Shown: one piece after another, positions 36,276 to 45,207 of the stretch
How the letters are laid out: every line of letters begins with the position of its first letter
How positions within the stretch are numbered: the first letter of the stretch is position 1
From: Candidatus Obscuribacterales bacterium
GTDB taxonomy: Bacteria; Cyanobacteriota; Vampirovibrionia; Obscuribacterales; Obscuribacteraceae
Length of the DNA: 64,000 nt
Assembly: GCA_031292355.1 (NCBI GenBank)
Contig: JARLHI010000030.1
Span: 62,001 to 126,000, forward strand
Direction: 5' to 3'
The notes under the pieces: model-generated
What the model saw: the letters and a program-made list of their open reading frames with translations, nothing else
Database searches by the model: none
Told to the model about the DNA's origin: nothing
Translations under genes and position numbers: made by a program

Positions 36276-36650
36276 GCTAGAAAACTAGGTCAGACAGAGG
36301 ACAAGCAGCTTCGCTTTTGCTCCATTCTCCGTTGCCAAGAAGATCGAGTCAAATTAATTGGGCTCGAAAACGCCGTAGAATTACGCTTCCGGTCAATGTT
36401 TGGACCAAAGAAAATACTTTTGGAAGGGAGCCGCTTGATCAACGGCGCTATGATGCAGGCCGAGTTGATCGATGAGATCAGCCAGCTCATTGTGCCCGTC
36501 ATTGATAGTGGTGGTACAGAAATTAGTAGATTGTACGATTTGCGCGGCGAGCCAACAAAACAGGCTGCATTTGCACTTTCGCTCATTGAACAAAAGACAC
36601 GGTCACATGACACGCAATGGTTGCGACACAAGGTAATACAAAACAATTAG
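36276..36650 (+). pseudogene. RibD C-terminal (dihydrofolate-reductase-like) remnant
   Basis: An open frame encodes the last third of a RibD_C domain: MFGPKKILLEGSRLINGAM, AELIDEISQLIVPVIDSGG, and a closing WLRHKV. These correspond to the EGGGxLNGAL and GLVDELSLLIAP blocks of the family, which is normally about 200 residues or more. No N-terminal NADPH-binding half is present. An AAAGGAG ribosome binding site at about 36263 is followed by a stop at 36273-36275, as if a deletion had joined the leader to the gene's tail. The first start in the frame is ATG 36396 (84 codons). Best read as a decayed or truncated gene. Confidence 0.75.
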
Positions 36651-36801
36651 ACTCTCCAGGATACTACCTGCAGCGTGGCGCCTGTCATTAATTGAACTTT
36701 CTGACTTCATTTACGTCGTATACTATAAGCAACCTTTGTGTTTATGCTCTTCTAGAGACATTCAGGTGCATTCCGCCCTAATGGTCTGAGAATCTACACA
36801 A

Positions 36802-38544
36802 ATGGTACATAGCGACGCTCAGTTGCAAACAGTTCTTGACACTGAACGCAAAACATTCGCGGTCTTGAAATCGGCCGGGATTGTGGCTCTGTGCATAATA
36901 TTGGGCTCAGACGCTCTGACACTATTATACGGCCAAACGTTTTTTTCCAGCACGATACTTGACGCAATCATTGCTACAGTATTTGTTTATCTTGCGAGTA
37001 GGTACATAATCGCACTGCGGCGCTCGCACAAATTTCTTATCGAGCGGTCTCAGTTCCGTGACGACCAAGCCGAATTGCTGCAATTGACCTATGATGCGGT
37101 TATGGTACGCAATTTAACTGACGGTACAATACGCTACTGGAATAAAGGCGCCGAGGAGTTGTATGGCTTTACGCCGGAAGAGGCGATTGGTCAGAAATCG
37201 CACGTGCTTCTGAAAACGCAGTTTCCTACAGCCTTAGAAGAAATTGAAAAAGAGGCACCGGCAGTCGGACACTGGGAAGGCGAGCTTACTCAGACCACAA
37301 AAGATGGAAGACAACTGATTGTAGCTAGCCGGTGGCGCTTCAAAGCTGACATCAACGGTCACCTTTCCTCGATCATGGAGACCGACATCACCGAGCGAAA
37401 GCGCAACGAAGAAGAGATTTTAAAAGCTAAAGAAGAAAAGATAGAACAGCAAGAGAGATCGAACGAAGAACTCCTTGAGCTGACTTTTGACGCGATTATG
37501 GTGCGGAATCTTACCGATGGTACGATTCGCTATTGGAATCGCGGTGCACAGGAACTATATGGCTATACATCGGAAGAGGCAATCGGTCGCAAATCACACG
37601 AACTTCTGAAGACACAATTTCCTACAGCATTAGAAGAGATCGAAAAAGAAGCGCCGGCAGTTGGTCATTGGGAAGGGGAGGTCACTCAAACCACAAAAGA
37701 TGGGCGACGATTAATCGTTGCTAGTAGGTGGCGCTTCAAAGCAGACATCAATGGTCACCTTTCTTCGATTATGGAAACCGATATCACCGAGCGAAAACGC
37801 AATGAAGAAACGATTTTAAGAGCGAAAGAGGACAGACTAACTGAACTTTTGCGGTCAAATGAAGAGTTGCAGCAGTTTGCATATGTTTGCTCTCACGACC
37901 TGCAAGAACCACTTAGAGTAATTGCTACCTTTTCGCAATTACTGTCCAATCGATACAAAGGCAGGCTTGACGAAAAAGCGGATCGATTTATCGATTTCGT
38001 TGTCGATGCAGCAAAAAGAATGCAAGACCTAATCAATGGCTTGCTGGTGTTTAGCCGCATTCAATCTCACATTCAAGAGTTTGGTCCATTGGAGACTGCA
38101 AAGGCCCTGGAGATGGCCACTGCCAACTTGCAGCTAGCAATCTTAGAAACTGGAGCCAAAGTTACCATGGAGACACTGCCGATAATAAAAGGCGACACTC
38201 CTCAATTTATGCAACTTTTTCAAAACCTTCTCGCCAACGCACTTAAGTTTCGCTCTACCGAACAACCATTAATCCACGTTTCGGCAAACAGACAGGGAGA
38301 CAACTGGAAGTTTGCAGTTAAAGATAATGGAGTCGGCTTGGAAATGCAGCACGCAGAAAGGATATTTGTAATCTTTCAACGCTTACATCGAAAGGAAGAT
38401 TATCCAGGCAGCGGGCTTGGTTTAGCCGTGTGCCGCAGAATCGTCAATCGTCACGGCGGCCGCATTTGGGCTGAATCCGTCCCTGGGAAAGGCACCACTT
38501 TTTATTTTACGATACCAGCGATGATGGATGGAGCACTGAATTAA
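36802..38544 (+). CDS. Membrane PAS-PAS histidine kinase (phytochrome-type kinase core)
   Basis: 580 residues. Two transmembrane helices near the N-terminus (LKSAGIVALCIILGSDALTL; ILDAIIATVFVYLASRYIIA), then two PAS domains that are near-copies of each other (residues 91-204 and 223-336). A HisKA domain follows with His365 in the CSHDLQEPLRV motif typical of phytochrome-like kinases. A HATPase domain ends it (LFQNLLANALKFR, KDNGVGL, GSGLGLAVCRR). The response regulator starts two bases after the stop. It senses an unknown signal and phosphorylates the Rcp1-like protein. Confidence 0.95.
   Translation: MVHSDAQLQTVLDTERKTFAVLKSAGIVALCIILGSDALTLLYGQTFFSSTILDAIIATVFVYLASRYIIALRRSHKFLIERSQFRDDQAELLQLTYDAVMVRNLTDGTIRYWNKGAEELYGFTPEEAIGQKSHVLLKTQFPTALEEIEKEAPAVGHWEGELTQTTKDGRQLIVASRWRFKADINGHLSSIMETDITERKRNEEEILKAKEEKIEQQERSNEELLELTFDAIMVRNLTDGTIRYWNRGAQELYGYTSEEAIGRKSHELLKTQFPTALEEIEKEAPAVGHWEGEVTQTTKDGRRLIVASRWRFKADINGHLSSIMETDITERKRNEETILRAKEDRLTELLRSNEELQQFAYVCSHDLQEPLRVIATFSQLLSNRYKGRLDEKADRFIDFVVDAAKRMQDLINGLLVFSRIQSHIQEFGPLETAKALEMATANLQLAILETGAKVTMETLPIIKGDTPQFMQLFQNLLANALKFRSTEQPLIHVSANRQGDNWKFAVKDNGVGLEMQHAERIFVIFQRLHRKEDYPGSGLGLAVCRRIVNRHGGRIWAESVPGKGTTFYFTIPAMMDGALN
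37072..37809 (+). repeat. Tandem duplicated PAS units within the kinase gene
   Basis: Two copies, 37072-37413 and 37468-37809, with a 396-base period. By direct reading about 103 of 114 residues agree, and the last 70 residues differ at only two or three positions. The DNA of the same part differs at many third codon positions, so protein identity is better kept than DNA identity. Confidence 0.95.
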
Positions 38545-38546
38545 GC

Positions 38547-38990
38547 ATGAACGAAAGGATCAAAGTATTGCTCGTTGAAGACAATGTTGCAGACTCGACT
38601 CTAATACTGGAAGTCTTTGAAAACGAAAAGATCATGGCTGATGTAACCGTCGTCAGAGATGGAGTGGAAGCTATCGAATTTCTAAAGAAGCAGGGGGTCT
38701 ATGTTGATCGCTCAGAGGATAAAACTCCCGATATGGTTATTCTCGATCTCAATTTGCCGAGAATGGACGGCAGAGAGTTGCTGAGACAGATAAAGAATGA
38801 CCCAACACTCGAGACCATTCCGGTTGTAATTCTGACGACATCTGCTGCGGAAGAGGACGTGAATTCTACGTACAAACTGGGAGCGAACTGTTATGTGACA
38901 AAGCCTCTTGATCTGGATCATTTCGTCGACATAGTCAAGGCAATCGATAAATTCTGGTTCTCGGCCGTGAGATTTCCACATGATAAATAA
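38547..38990 (+). CDS. Rcp1-like response regulator (receiver only)
   Basis: 147 residues, a single receiver domain: acidic pocket LLVEDN, phospho-acceptor Asp67 in MVILDLNLP, switch Thr/Ser in LTTSAAEED, and Lys in YVTKPLD. The extended beta-hairpin (FLKKQGVYVDRSEDKT) before the phospho-site is the hallmark of the Rcp1 (cyanobacterial phytochrome partner) subfamily. It has no output domain. It starts two bases after the PAS-PAS kinase and overlaps the next kinase by 11 bases, so is very probably its phosphoacceptor. Cytoplasmic. Confidence 0.95.
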   Translation: MNERIKVLLVEDNVADSTLILEVFENEKIMADVTVVRDGVEAIEFLKKQGVYVDRSEDKTPDMVILDLNLPRMDGRELLRQIKNDPTLETIPVVILTTSAAEEDVNSTYKLGANCYVTKPLDLDHFVDIVKAIDKFWFSAVRFPHDK

Positions 38991-40539
38991 TCTTGCACAT
39001 GAATCGACTTTAGAAGTAATCAACGTACTACTAGTCGAAGACAACGCTGCAGACGCATATTTAATTCAAGAATTGCTGCCTTCTGAGGTATATAAACTCA
39101 CGCACGCGCCTAGCCTGAGCAAAGCCCATTTGGCAGCCAAAATCGATCACTTCGACATTGTCTTATTAGATCTATCGTTAGAGGATGGCTTCGGTCTTGA
39201 CACATTCCTCGCTATGCACACATCTCTGCCGCAAACACCAATTTGCATTCTGACAGGTAACGACAATGATGAAATAGCTCTTGAAGCAATCAAATTTGGT
39301 GCTCAGGACTACGTTGCTAAGCACGCTCTAAGTGAGAGGGGTCTGGCGCGCATCATTCGCTATTCGATTCAACGTCATCAAGCCCAATCAATGATCATCG
39401 AGAGTGACAGGAGAGCCATCACAGCCGAAACTCATTTAAAGCTGGCTCTTAGAGCTTCTAAAATTGGCATCTGGTCCTATTCAATCGATGAAGGGCGCGT
39501 TTATTTTGACGAACAAATGCTTGCCCTGTTTGGCGTTATACCCGGTACAACAGTGGAAACAATTCCACAATTCTTGCAGTACGTACATATCGATGACAGA
39601 AAAAGAATCTTAGAAGCTTTCGAAAAATCTATTGAGCTCAAAAATGACTATAATTCCGAATATAAGATAGTTTGGCCGGATGGCAGCGAGCATTACATAG
39701 CTGCGCGCGGTCAAATTATAAGTGATATTCATGGTCAAAGCACGTTAGTAGCAGGTGTTTGCACAGACATCACCAAGCAAAAATTAGAGCATAAAAATGC
39801 ACTTCGATTGATTGTGCTGGAACAACACGAAGACTTCATTGCCACACTCACACACGATTTGAAAAACCCTTTGATTGGTGCCGATAAAGCGCTCGAGCTT
39901 TTTCTCTGTGGAGCATTAGGAACGCTAGACGATCGACAACTCAAGCTGCTTACTTTAATGCGAGAGTCAAATGCAGATATGCTCGCCTTGATTCAAAATC
40001 TACTTGAAGTTTATCGCTACGACGAAGGTCAGCCTTCATTGAGCTACAGCCAGGTCAACATTGCCAGCCTTGCCACAGCATGCATTCGCCAATTGAATGG
40101 TGTTGCTGAGGAGTCGAGCATCCAGTTTCATGAAAATTTCCCACACGATCAATGCGAAATTTCAGTTGATTCGATTGCAATAGGAAGAGTGTTGCGGAAT
40201 CTAATTTCTAATGCCATGAAATTCACCAGGGCTGGTGGCAAGATTTCAATTTCTGGCAATGACACGGGGGATTTTTACACGCTCACAGTGGAAGACACAG
40301 GGGCGGGGATTCCAGAAGAGGACCAAAATTTATTATTTCAACGCTTCTCTCAGGGCAAGCTCGGCAAAAAATATGCCGCCGGCACCGGCTTAGGGCTCTA
40401 CCTTTGCCGGCAACTGGTCGAAGCGCACGGCGGTCGAATCGCTTGCACGAGTAAAGTGGGCGTTGGCACCTTATTTACAGTAACTCTACCGAAAAACAAA
40501 GAGCAAAATGTCGCAAACTCCCTCTGTACTGCTAGTTGA
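38980..40539 (+). CDS. Hybrid receiver-PAS histidine kinase
   Basis: 519 residues. Domains: receiver (Asp64 in IVLLDLSLED; DYVAKHALS supplies the Lys), PAS (about 140-275, closing with GVCTDITKQK), HisKA (His292 in LTHDLKNPLIGA) and HATPase (LRNLISNAMKF, EDTGAGI, GTGLGLYLCRQ). The receiver-first order suggests the upstream kinase or Rcp1-like protein controls this one. Overlaps the previous gene by 11 bases and the next by 32 bases. The HisKA/HATPase part is a paralogue of the kinase at 2-817. Output passes most likely to the response regulator/Ser-Thr kinase that follows. Confidence 0.95.
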   Translation: MINNLAHESTLEVINVLLVEDNAADAYLIQELLPSEVYKLTHAPSLSKAHLAAKIDHFDIVLLDLSLEDGFGLDTFLAMHTSLPQTPICILTGNDNDEIALEAIKFGAQDYVAKHALSERGLARIIRYSIQRHQAQSMIIESDRRAITAETHLKLALRASKIGIWSYSIDEGRVYFDEQMLALFGVIPGTTVETIPQFLQYVHIDDRKRILEAFEKSIELKNDYNSEYKIVWPDGSEHYIAARGQIISDIHGQSTLVAGVCTDITKQKLEHKNALRLIVLEQHEDFIATLTHDLKNPLIGADKALELFLCGALGTLDDRQLKLLTLMRESNADMLALIQNLLEVYRYDEGQPSLSYSQVNIASLATACIRQLNGVAEESSIQFHENFPHDQCEISVDSIAIGRVLRNLISNAMKFTRAGGKISISGNDTGDFYTLTVEDTGAGIPEEDQNLLFQRFSQGKLGKKYAAGTGLGLYLCRQLVEAHGGRIACTSKVGVGTLFTVTLPKNKEQNVANSLCTAS

Positions 40540-42052
40540 AGACAACGCCTTAATCATGGCCGGTTTGAGCTTTTCGCTTGAGCGTTTGCAATGCTGCCGA
40601 ATACTCGGTGAAGTCGCCGATGGAGAGACTGCAGTGCGCGAGTCAGAGCGATTGCATCCGGATGTAGTCTTGATGGACGTAGGTTTGCCTGGCATAGACG
40701 GCATTGAGGCCACCTGGAGAATCAAACAGTCTTTGCCTCGCACTCGCGTGATCATGTTCACGTCATATACCACACCAAAGGATGTCACAGCGGCTCTGGG
40801 TGCTGGTGCCGACGGCTACTGCTTAAAAGACACACCAATAGAACATATTGCTCTTGCTATAAGTACAGTGATGCGTGGCGAAATATGGCTGGAACCAAAT
40901 ATCGCAGACGTTATCGTTCATCTTGGTGGCATCGACGAAGAAAACGGCGTCGAGCTTTCAAAAACTGAATTACAAATTCTTGAGTTGATCAAGGCACGAG
41001 TTGAAAATGGTCAAATCGCTAAGCAACTCAATATTAGTCCTGAAAAAGTCGCAAATGTCATGCAGCGTTTGATTCACCACTTTATGGTCAAAAGCGAACC
41101 CGAGCCAATCAACACAGAAATTGAAGTGCCCGAGCCTCACGAATGGCTGATGACTTTTGTGGAAAATTTGAAGAACGACAACATATTCGCTGCTAGATAT
41201 TTGATCGAAGGCGTGATCGGTTCTGGTTCAACTGGTGCAGTTTTTAAAGCCCGGCACCTATACATGGATAGATCTGTTGCACTCAAGCTGCTTCGGCCAG
41301 AGTTTTCCGAAGACAGGCTAATCATGCGCAAATTCCAGATCGAGGCAACCGCCATAGGCAAGTTGAAACATCCAAACATCGTTGGCATATACGATTTTGG
41401 CATGAGCCAACATGGCGAACCGTATCTAGCTATGGAGTATGTGGAAGGTATCGACCTCGATGAAATTTTGGAAAAGGAAGGACGATTGTCGCCTACTCGA
41501 ATCATCGACATTTGTATCCAAGTTACCTCTGGTCTTGCCGAAGCTCACTCGAAGGGCATCATCCATTGTGATCTTAAACCAAGCAACATTTTGATTCTGG
41601 GAACGGAACCGCAGGAATTAGTCAAAATAGTGGACTTCGGTTTGGCCGAAATAGTGCCGCGTGATCGCAAAGGAAATTCAGACGTGACTGCCAAGTTTCT
41701 CATTTGCGGCACGCCGAATTATATGTCGCCGGAGCAGTGCTTCAATAAGCCTTTGGACGCGCTTTCCGATATTTATTCACTCGGCTGCATTTTGTATGAG
41801 TCTTTGACAGGCATCAAAATTTTTGACAGCGAATCTCCTGGTGAGACGTTATCCAGGCAGTGTCAGCTTGTGCCACCACCAATGTCGACGACTTATTCTG
41901 GCTCGTTTACGCCAAAACTGGAAGCGTGTGTGATGAAAATGCTCGCCAAAGAGCCAGTGCATCGGCCTCAATCAATGGGCGAAGTAGCTGAGCTGCTGCG
42001 ATCGGCACGGGAAGAACAGCACAAAGACATTACGACCGAAATAAGCCAATGA
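40508..42052 (+). CDS. Receiver-HTH-Ser/Thr protein kinase fusion
   Basis: 514 residues. Residues 1-125 are a NarL-type receiver (LLVEDN, Asp57 in VVLMDVGLPG, Lys in DGYCLKDTP). Residues about 150-200 look like a LuxR/GerE-type HTH (LSKTELQILELIKARVENGQ, IAKQLNISPEKVANVMQRLI). Residues about 230-495 are a Hanks-type kinase: Gly loop GVIGSGSTGAVFKA, Lys260, HPNIV, catalytic IIHCDLKPSNIL (Asp355; Cys in place of the usual Arg), IVDFGLAE (Asp376) and GTPNYMSPEQ. So it should receive phosphate from the adjacent kinase and phosphorylate proteins on Ser/Thr, with possible DNA binding. It overlaps the previous gene by 32 bases. Confidence 0.95.
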   Translation: MSQTPSVLLVEDNALIMAGLSFSLERLQCCRILGEVADGETAVRESERLHPDVVLMDVGLPGIDGIEATWRIKQSLPRTRVIMFTSYTTPKDVTAALGAGADGYCLKDTPIEHIALAISTVMRGEIWLEPNIADVIVHLGGIDEENGVELSKTELQILELIKARVENGQIAKQLNISPEKVANVMQRLIHHFMVKSEPEPINTEIEVPEPHEWLMTFVENLKNDNIFAARYLIEGVIGSGSTGAVFKARHLYMDRSVALKLLRPEFSEDRLIMRKFQIEATAIGKLKHPNIVGIYDFGMSQHGEPYLAMEYVEGIDLDEILEKEGRLSPTRIIDICIQVTSGLAEAHSKGIIHCDLKPSNILILGTEPQELVKIVDFGLAEIVPRDRKGNSDVTAKFLICGTPNYMSPEQCFNKPLDALSDIYSLGCILYESLTGIKIFDSESPGETLSRQCQLVPPPMSTTYSGSFTPKLEACVMKMLAKEPVHRPQSMGEVAELLRSAREEQHKDITTEISQ

Positions 42053-42173
42053 ATGACGCCCTATAATGACACTACATAATCGTAAAGCGGCGACGGAAAT
42101 TAAAATGAAAACGTTGTATTCGCCGGAATCACCTTGATAAAATTATTGGTGTTTTTCACAGGAAGGATGTCTG

Positions 42174-42281
42174 ATGTGGACTGGCCCACCTATAAATCTC
42201 GACGACATTGCAATTGCAGCTCCACGCGCCAGTTCCAGATACCGACTGCCGTTCTTTGACGTCATTTTGAGATTCAGATAG
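42174..42281 (+). CDS. Possible small protein (35 residues)
   Basis: ATG 42174 with AGGAAGG six to seven bases upstream opens a 35-codon frame (INLDDIAIAAPRASSRYRLP is the middle). The ribosome binding site is good and the composition is protein-like, but the length is short and there is no recognisable family. The rest of the 282-base gap (42053-42334) shows a TATAAT at 42322 just before the next ATG and nothing else that I see. Confidence 0.25.
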   Translation: MWTGPPINLDDIAIAAPRASSRYRLPFFDVILRFR

Positions 42282-42334
42282 CCCAGTTCTATTATCGTCA
42301 AAAAAAATCACAGAAGCAACATATAATAGGCGAC

Positions 42335-43492
42335 ATGAACATAGAACGCCTCCACGTTTCCGGCTACCGCTCTCTACGAAACGTGCGCCTTGATCTCAAA
42401 CAGCTAAACGTGATTGTCGGAGAAAATGGGTCCGGCAAGAGCAATCTCTATCGAGCCTTGCAGTTACTTTCAACGGCAGCAAATGGTCGCTTTGCCAGGG
42501 ACCTCGCAAATGAAGGCGGTATGTCTTCGGCACTTTGGGGCGGAAAAAAAAGTAAGCAAGAGAAAGAGAGACCGCGGATAAACGTTGAAGTCGAATTCGA
42601 AGAATTGAATTACAAACTCTCTTTCGGTCCACCTGCTAAGAGTGAACTCCCAGGCGACCTTGCCTATTTTAGCAACGATCCAAGAATCAAGGTGGAAGAG
42701 ATCAGCGTTAATTATCGTGGCAAAACAAACAAAATTATTTGGCGCAAAGGTAACATGATCTGGGCCAAAAACATCGATGGCCGTACAATTGAATACCCAC
42801 TTGCACTGCAAGGGGTAGAGTCAGTACTGGCAGGGTTGCGCGACCCACAAAAATTTCCAGAATTGTCTCTGTTGCGCGAAGAATTCTTGAACTGGCGTTT
42901 CTACCATAATTTTCGCAAAGATGTAGACTCGCCAATTCGACAGCCTCAAAAGAGCGTGATGACCACAGTGCTCTCCCACGATGGGGCAGATTTAGCCGCA
43001 GCGATGGTGACAATAAAAGCGATTGGTCAACCGCTCGAATTGGAAAATGCAATCAATGATGCATTTCCTGGTGCGATGCTTGCACTATCAGGAGGAGATG
43101 GCGAGCTGGAACTAACACTCGACATGCCGGAATTGAACAGACTTCTTGATGCATCTGAGTTGTCTGATGGCACCTTGCAGTACCTGTGTATGGTCGCACT
43201 CTTGATGACTGAAAGACCACCGACTTTAATGATCTTGAATGAACCTGAAGCGAGCATTCATATGGATCTTTATGAGCCACTAGCAAAGTTGATCGTTAAA
43301 GCCGCCAAGCGCAGTCAGATAATTTTAACCACGCACGCAAAAAGTCTTGCGTCTTTCATTAGAAAACATGGAGAGACAAACGTTATTGAGTTGGAAAAAA
43401 TTGATGGTGAAACTCGGATAAAAGGTGCCAAACTTGTCGTAGATGACGAGGACCAAGATCTCGATTATGACAACGATTTTGAGCAAAGGTAG
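42335..43492 (+). CDS. SMC/RecF-like AAA ATPase (COG4637 type), copy 1
   Basis: 385 residues. P-loop VIVGENGSGKSNLYRALQLL, with ABC/SMC-like Walker A at residues 29-36, then a long middle and a C-terminal ATPase half: SELSDGTLQYLCMVALL (signature-like) and LMILNEPEASIHMDLYEPLA (Walker B with the NEPE variant usual in this group), QIILTTHAKSLASFI (H-loop). An acidic C-terminal tail follows (DDEDQDLDYDNDFEQR). Such solitary ATPases lack the long coiled coil of SMC proteins. Followed after 17 bases by a paralogue. No nuclease gene accompanies them. Confidence 0.92.
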   Translation: MNIERLHVSGYRSLRNVRLDLKQLNVIVGENGSGKSNLYRALQLLSTAANGRFARDLANEGGMSSALWGGKKSKQEKERPRINVEVEFEELNYKLSFGPPAKSELPGDLAYFSNDPRIKVEEISVNYRGKTNKIIWRKGNMIWAKNIDGRTIEYPLALQGVESVLAGLRDPQKFPELSLLREEFLNWRFYHNFRKDVDSPIRQPQKSVMTTVLSHDGADLAAAMVTIKAIGQPLELENAINDAFPGAMLALSGGDGELELTLDMPELNRLLDASELSDGTLQYLCMVALLMTERPPTLMILNEPEASIHMDLYEPLAKLIVKAAKRSQIILTTHAKSLASFIRKHGETNVIELEKIDGETRIKGAKLVVDDEDQDLDYDNDFEQR

Positions 43493-43509
43493 CCTGAGAT
43501 ACAAAACAA

Positions 43510-44658
43510 ATGGCATTAAAGGATTTCAAAATCTCAGGATATAGATCAATCAGAGATGTCTGGTTGAAGCTAAAGCAAATCAACATGATTGTTGGTCCCA
43601 ATGGCAGCGGTAAAAGCAATTTATATCGCGCTCTTTACCTAACTTCTTGTGCGGCTGCTGGACGCTTAGCGAGCAGCATCGTGGAAGAAGGCGGTATGGA
43701 ATCAATACTGTGGGCTGGAGCTCGCAGCCGCAAAGAAATGGAACACGCGCCCAGGGTACGATTCTCTATTAGAGTCAATGACTACGAATACAATCTTGCA
43801 CTCGGACGCGCCGATGATATTCGCCCGCCGTTTTTCCACGACGATCCGCTAATAAAAGTCGAAGATCTTTTTCGAATCAAAAACGGACATCGCACAACAC
43901 TCTTGAGGCGCAGAAACCTTCGGATTTCAGCCAAAGATGCCAAAGGCAACGATTCCGAGTACACGTTGAGGATGAGCGATAACGAGTCCGTACTCAGCGG
44001 CTTGCGAGAGCCCCTTACGTATCCAGAGCTAACGATGTTTAGACAGGAATTCCTTGATTGGCGCTTTTATCATCATTTTAGAACTGATCAGGAATCTCCT
44101 TTACGCCGACCTCAACGATCATTGATGACACCCATAATGGCGCATAATGGGAAAGATCTGGTCCCGGCTCTAGCAACGATAATTTATTCCTCTAACCCCA
44201 CAAAGTTTCTTAACGCTCTTGAAGAAGCATTTCCAGGAGCCGAAGTCTCTATCCAAACAAAGGGGCCAGCATCAGCAACTTTGAAAATGAAGTTTCCTGG
44301 TGTGAGCAAAATATTTGATACGTCCGAGTTGTCCGACGGCACACTGCAATACTTATGTTTATTAGCCGCTCTGTTGAGCGAAAGGCCACCAGCTTTTCTT
44401 GCAATCAACGAGCCTGAAACAAGTCTTCATCCAAGACTCTACGAACCGTTAGCGCGACTGATCGTAAATGCTTCGCACCAATCGCAACTCTGGATCACCA
44501 CACACTCGCAAGAGTTAGCCGATCACGTCCTAGACATGACAGGCTATTCACCGTTGGAACTCGAAAAGATCGATGGTGAAACACGGCTTAAAGGTGTGCG
44601 CCTGGGTGAGCATAATAGCAAAGAATATTTGGACGAAGACGATGGTGAGGACACATGA
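43510..44658 (+). CDS. SMC/RecF-like AAA ATPase (COG4637 type), copy 2
   Basis: 382 residues, colinear with the protein at 42335-43492: P-loop MIVGPNGSGKSNLYRALYLT at the same position, a shared WRFYHHFR segment, SELSDGTLQYLCLLAALL, AINEPETSLHPRLYEPLARL and LWITTHSQELADHVL. The tail is acidic (NSKEYLDEDDGEDT). Sequence divergence between the copies is large, so the duplication is old. The pair may form a heteromeric ATPase. The DUF3455 gene begins two bases after the stop but is on an unrelated theme. Confidence 0.92.
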   Translation: MALKDFKISGYRSIRDVWLKLKQINMIVGPNGSGKSNLYRALYLTSCAAAGRLASSIVEEGGMESILWAGARSRKEMEHAPRVRFSIRVNDYEYNLALGRADDIRPPFFHDDPLIKVEDLFRIKNGHRTTLLRRRNLRISAKDAKGNDSEYTLRMSDNESVLSGLREPLTYPELTMFRQEFLDWRFYHHFRTDQESPLRRPQRSLMTPIMAHNGKDLVPALATIIYSSNPTKFLNALEEAFPGAEVSIQTKGPASATLKMKFPGVSKIFDTSELSDGTLQYLCLLAALLSERPPAFLAINEPETSLHPRLYEPLARLIVNASHQSQLWITTHSQELADHVLDMTGYSPLELEKIDGETRLKGVRLGEHNSKEYLDEDDGEDT

Positions 44659-44659
44659 T

Positions 44660-45196
44660 ATGAAAAACTCGACCAGACTGACTATTTTTCTCTGTTTCTT
44701 GTTAGTCGTGCCGGCAGCTACCTGGGCAGATAGCACTACTTCTGAGAACGTGCCACCAGCAATTGCCATTCCAGCAAACCAGGCGCTAAGATTGACACTA
44801 AAGGCTCAGGGCGACCAGGTCTACGAATGCCGCGCCGTCAGCGCTGCACCAGATAAGTTTGGCTGGGTGCTCAAAGAACCAGACGCTGATCTCTTCGACG
44901 AGCAAGGCCACAAAGTTGGACACCACTCGGCCGGACCAAAGTGGGAATTGAGTTCTGGCGACACAGTAACCGGGCACTTGCATAGTAAGGCTCAATCGCC
45001 CGATGCAAAAGGCATTCCATGGCTGCTAATCGACGCAGAAAAAGCAAGCGGTCCAACCCTGGGAAAAGTAATAAGCATACAGCGCGTCGACACAGTTGGT
45101 GGACAAGCACCTGATGAACCCACAGATTCTACAATGCTTGGGCAAATCAAACGAATCAAATACACCGCAACCTACAAATTCTATGCGGAGAAATAA
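44660..45196 (+). CDS. Secreted DUF3455 protein
   Basis: 178 residues from ATG 44660 (GAGG about nine bases upstream); the frame is open earlier only because it overlaps the ATPase gene. Signal peptide (LTIFLCFLLVVPAATWADS), then the DUF3455 pattern: VPPAIAIPANQALRLTLKAQ, QVYECRAVS, WVLKEPDADLFDEQGHKVGH, GPKWELSSGDTVTGHL, IPWLLIDAEKA, ISIQRVDTVGGQAP and YTATYKFY. This family of exported proteins has no known function. Matches the family across its length. Confidence 0.93.
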   Translation: MKNSTRLTIFLCFLLVVPAATWADSTTSENVPPAIAIPANQALRLTLKAQGDQVYECRAVSAAPDKFGWVLKEPDADLFDEQGHKVGHHSAGPKWELSSGDTVTGHLHSKAQSPDAKGIPWLLIDAEKASGPTLGKVISIQRVDTVGGQAPDEPTDSTMLGQIKRIKYTATYKFYAEK

Positions 45197-45207
45197 TGAG
45201 CATCTGC

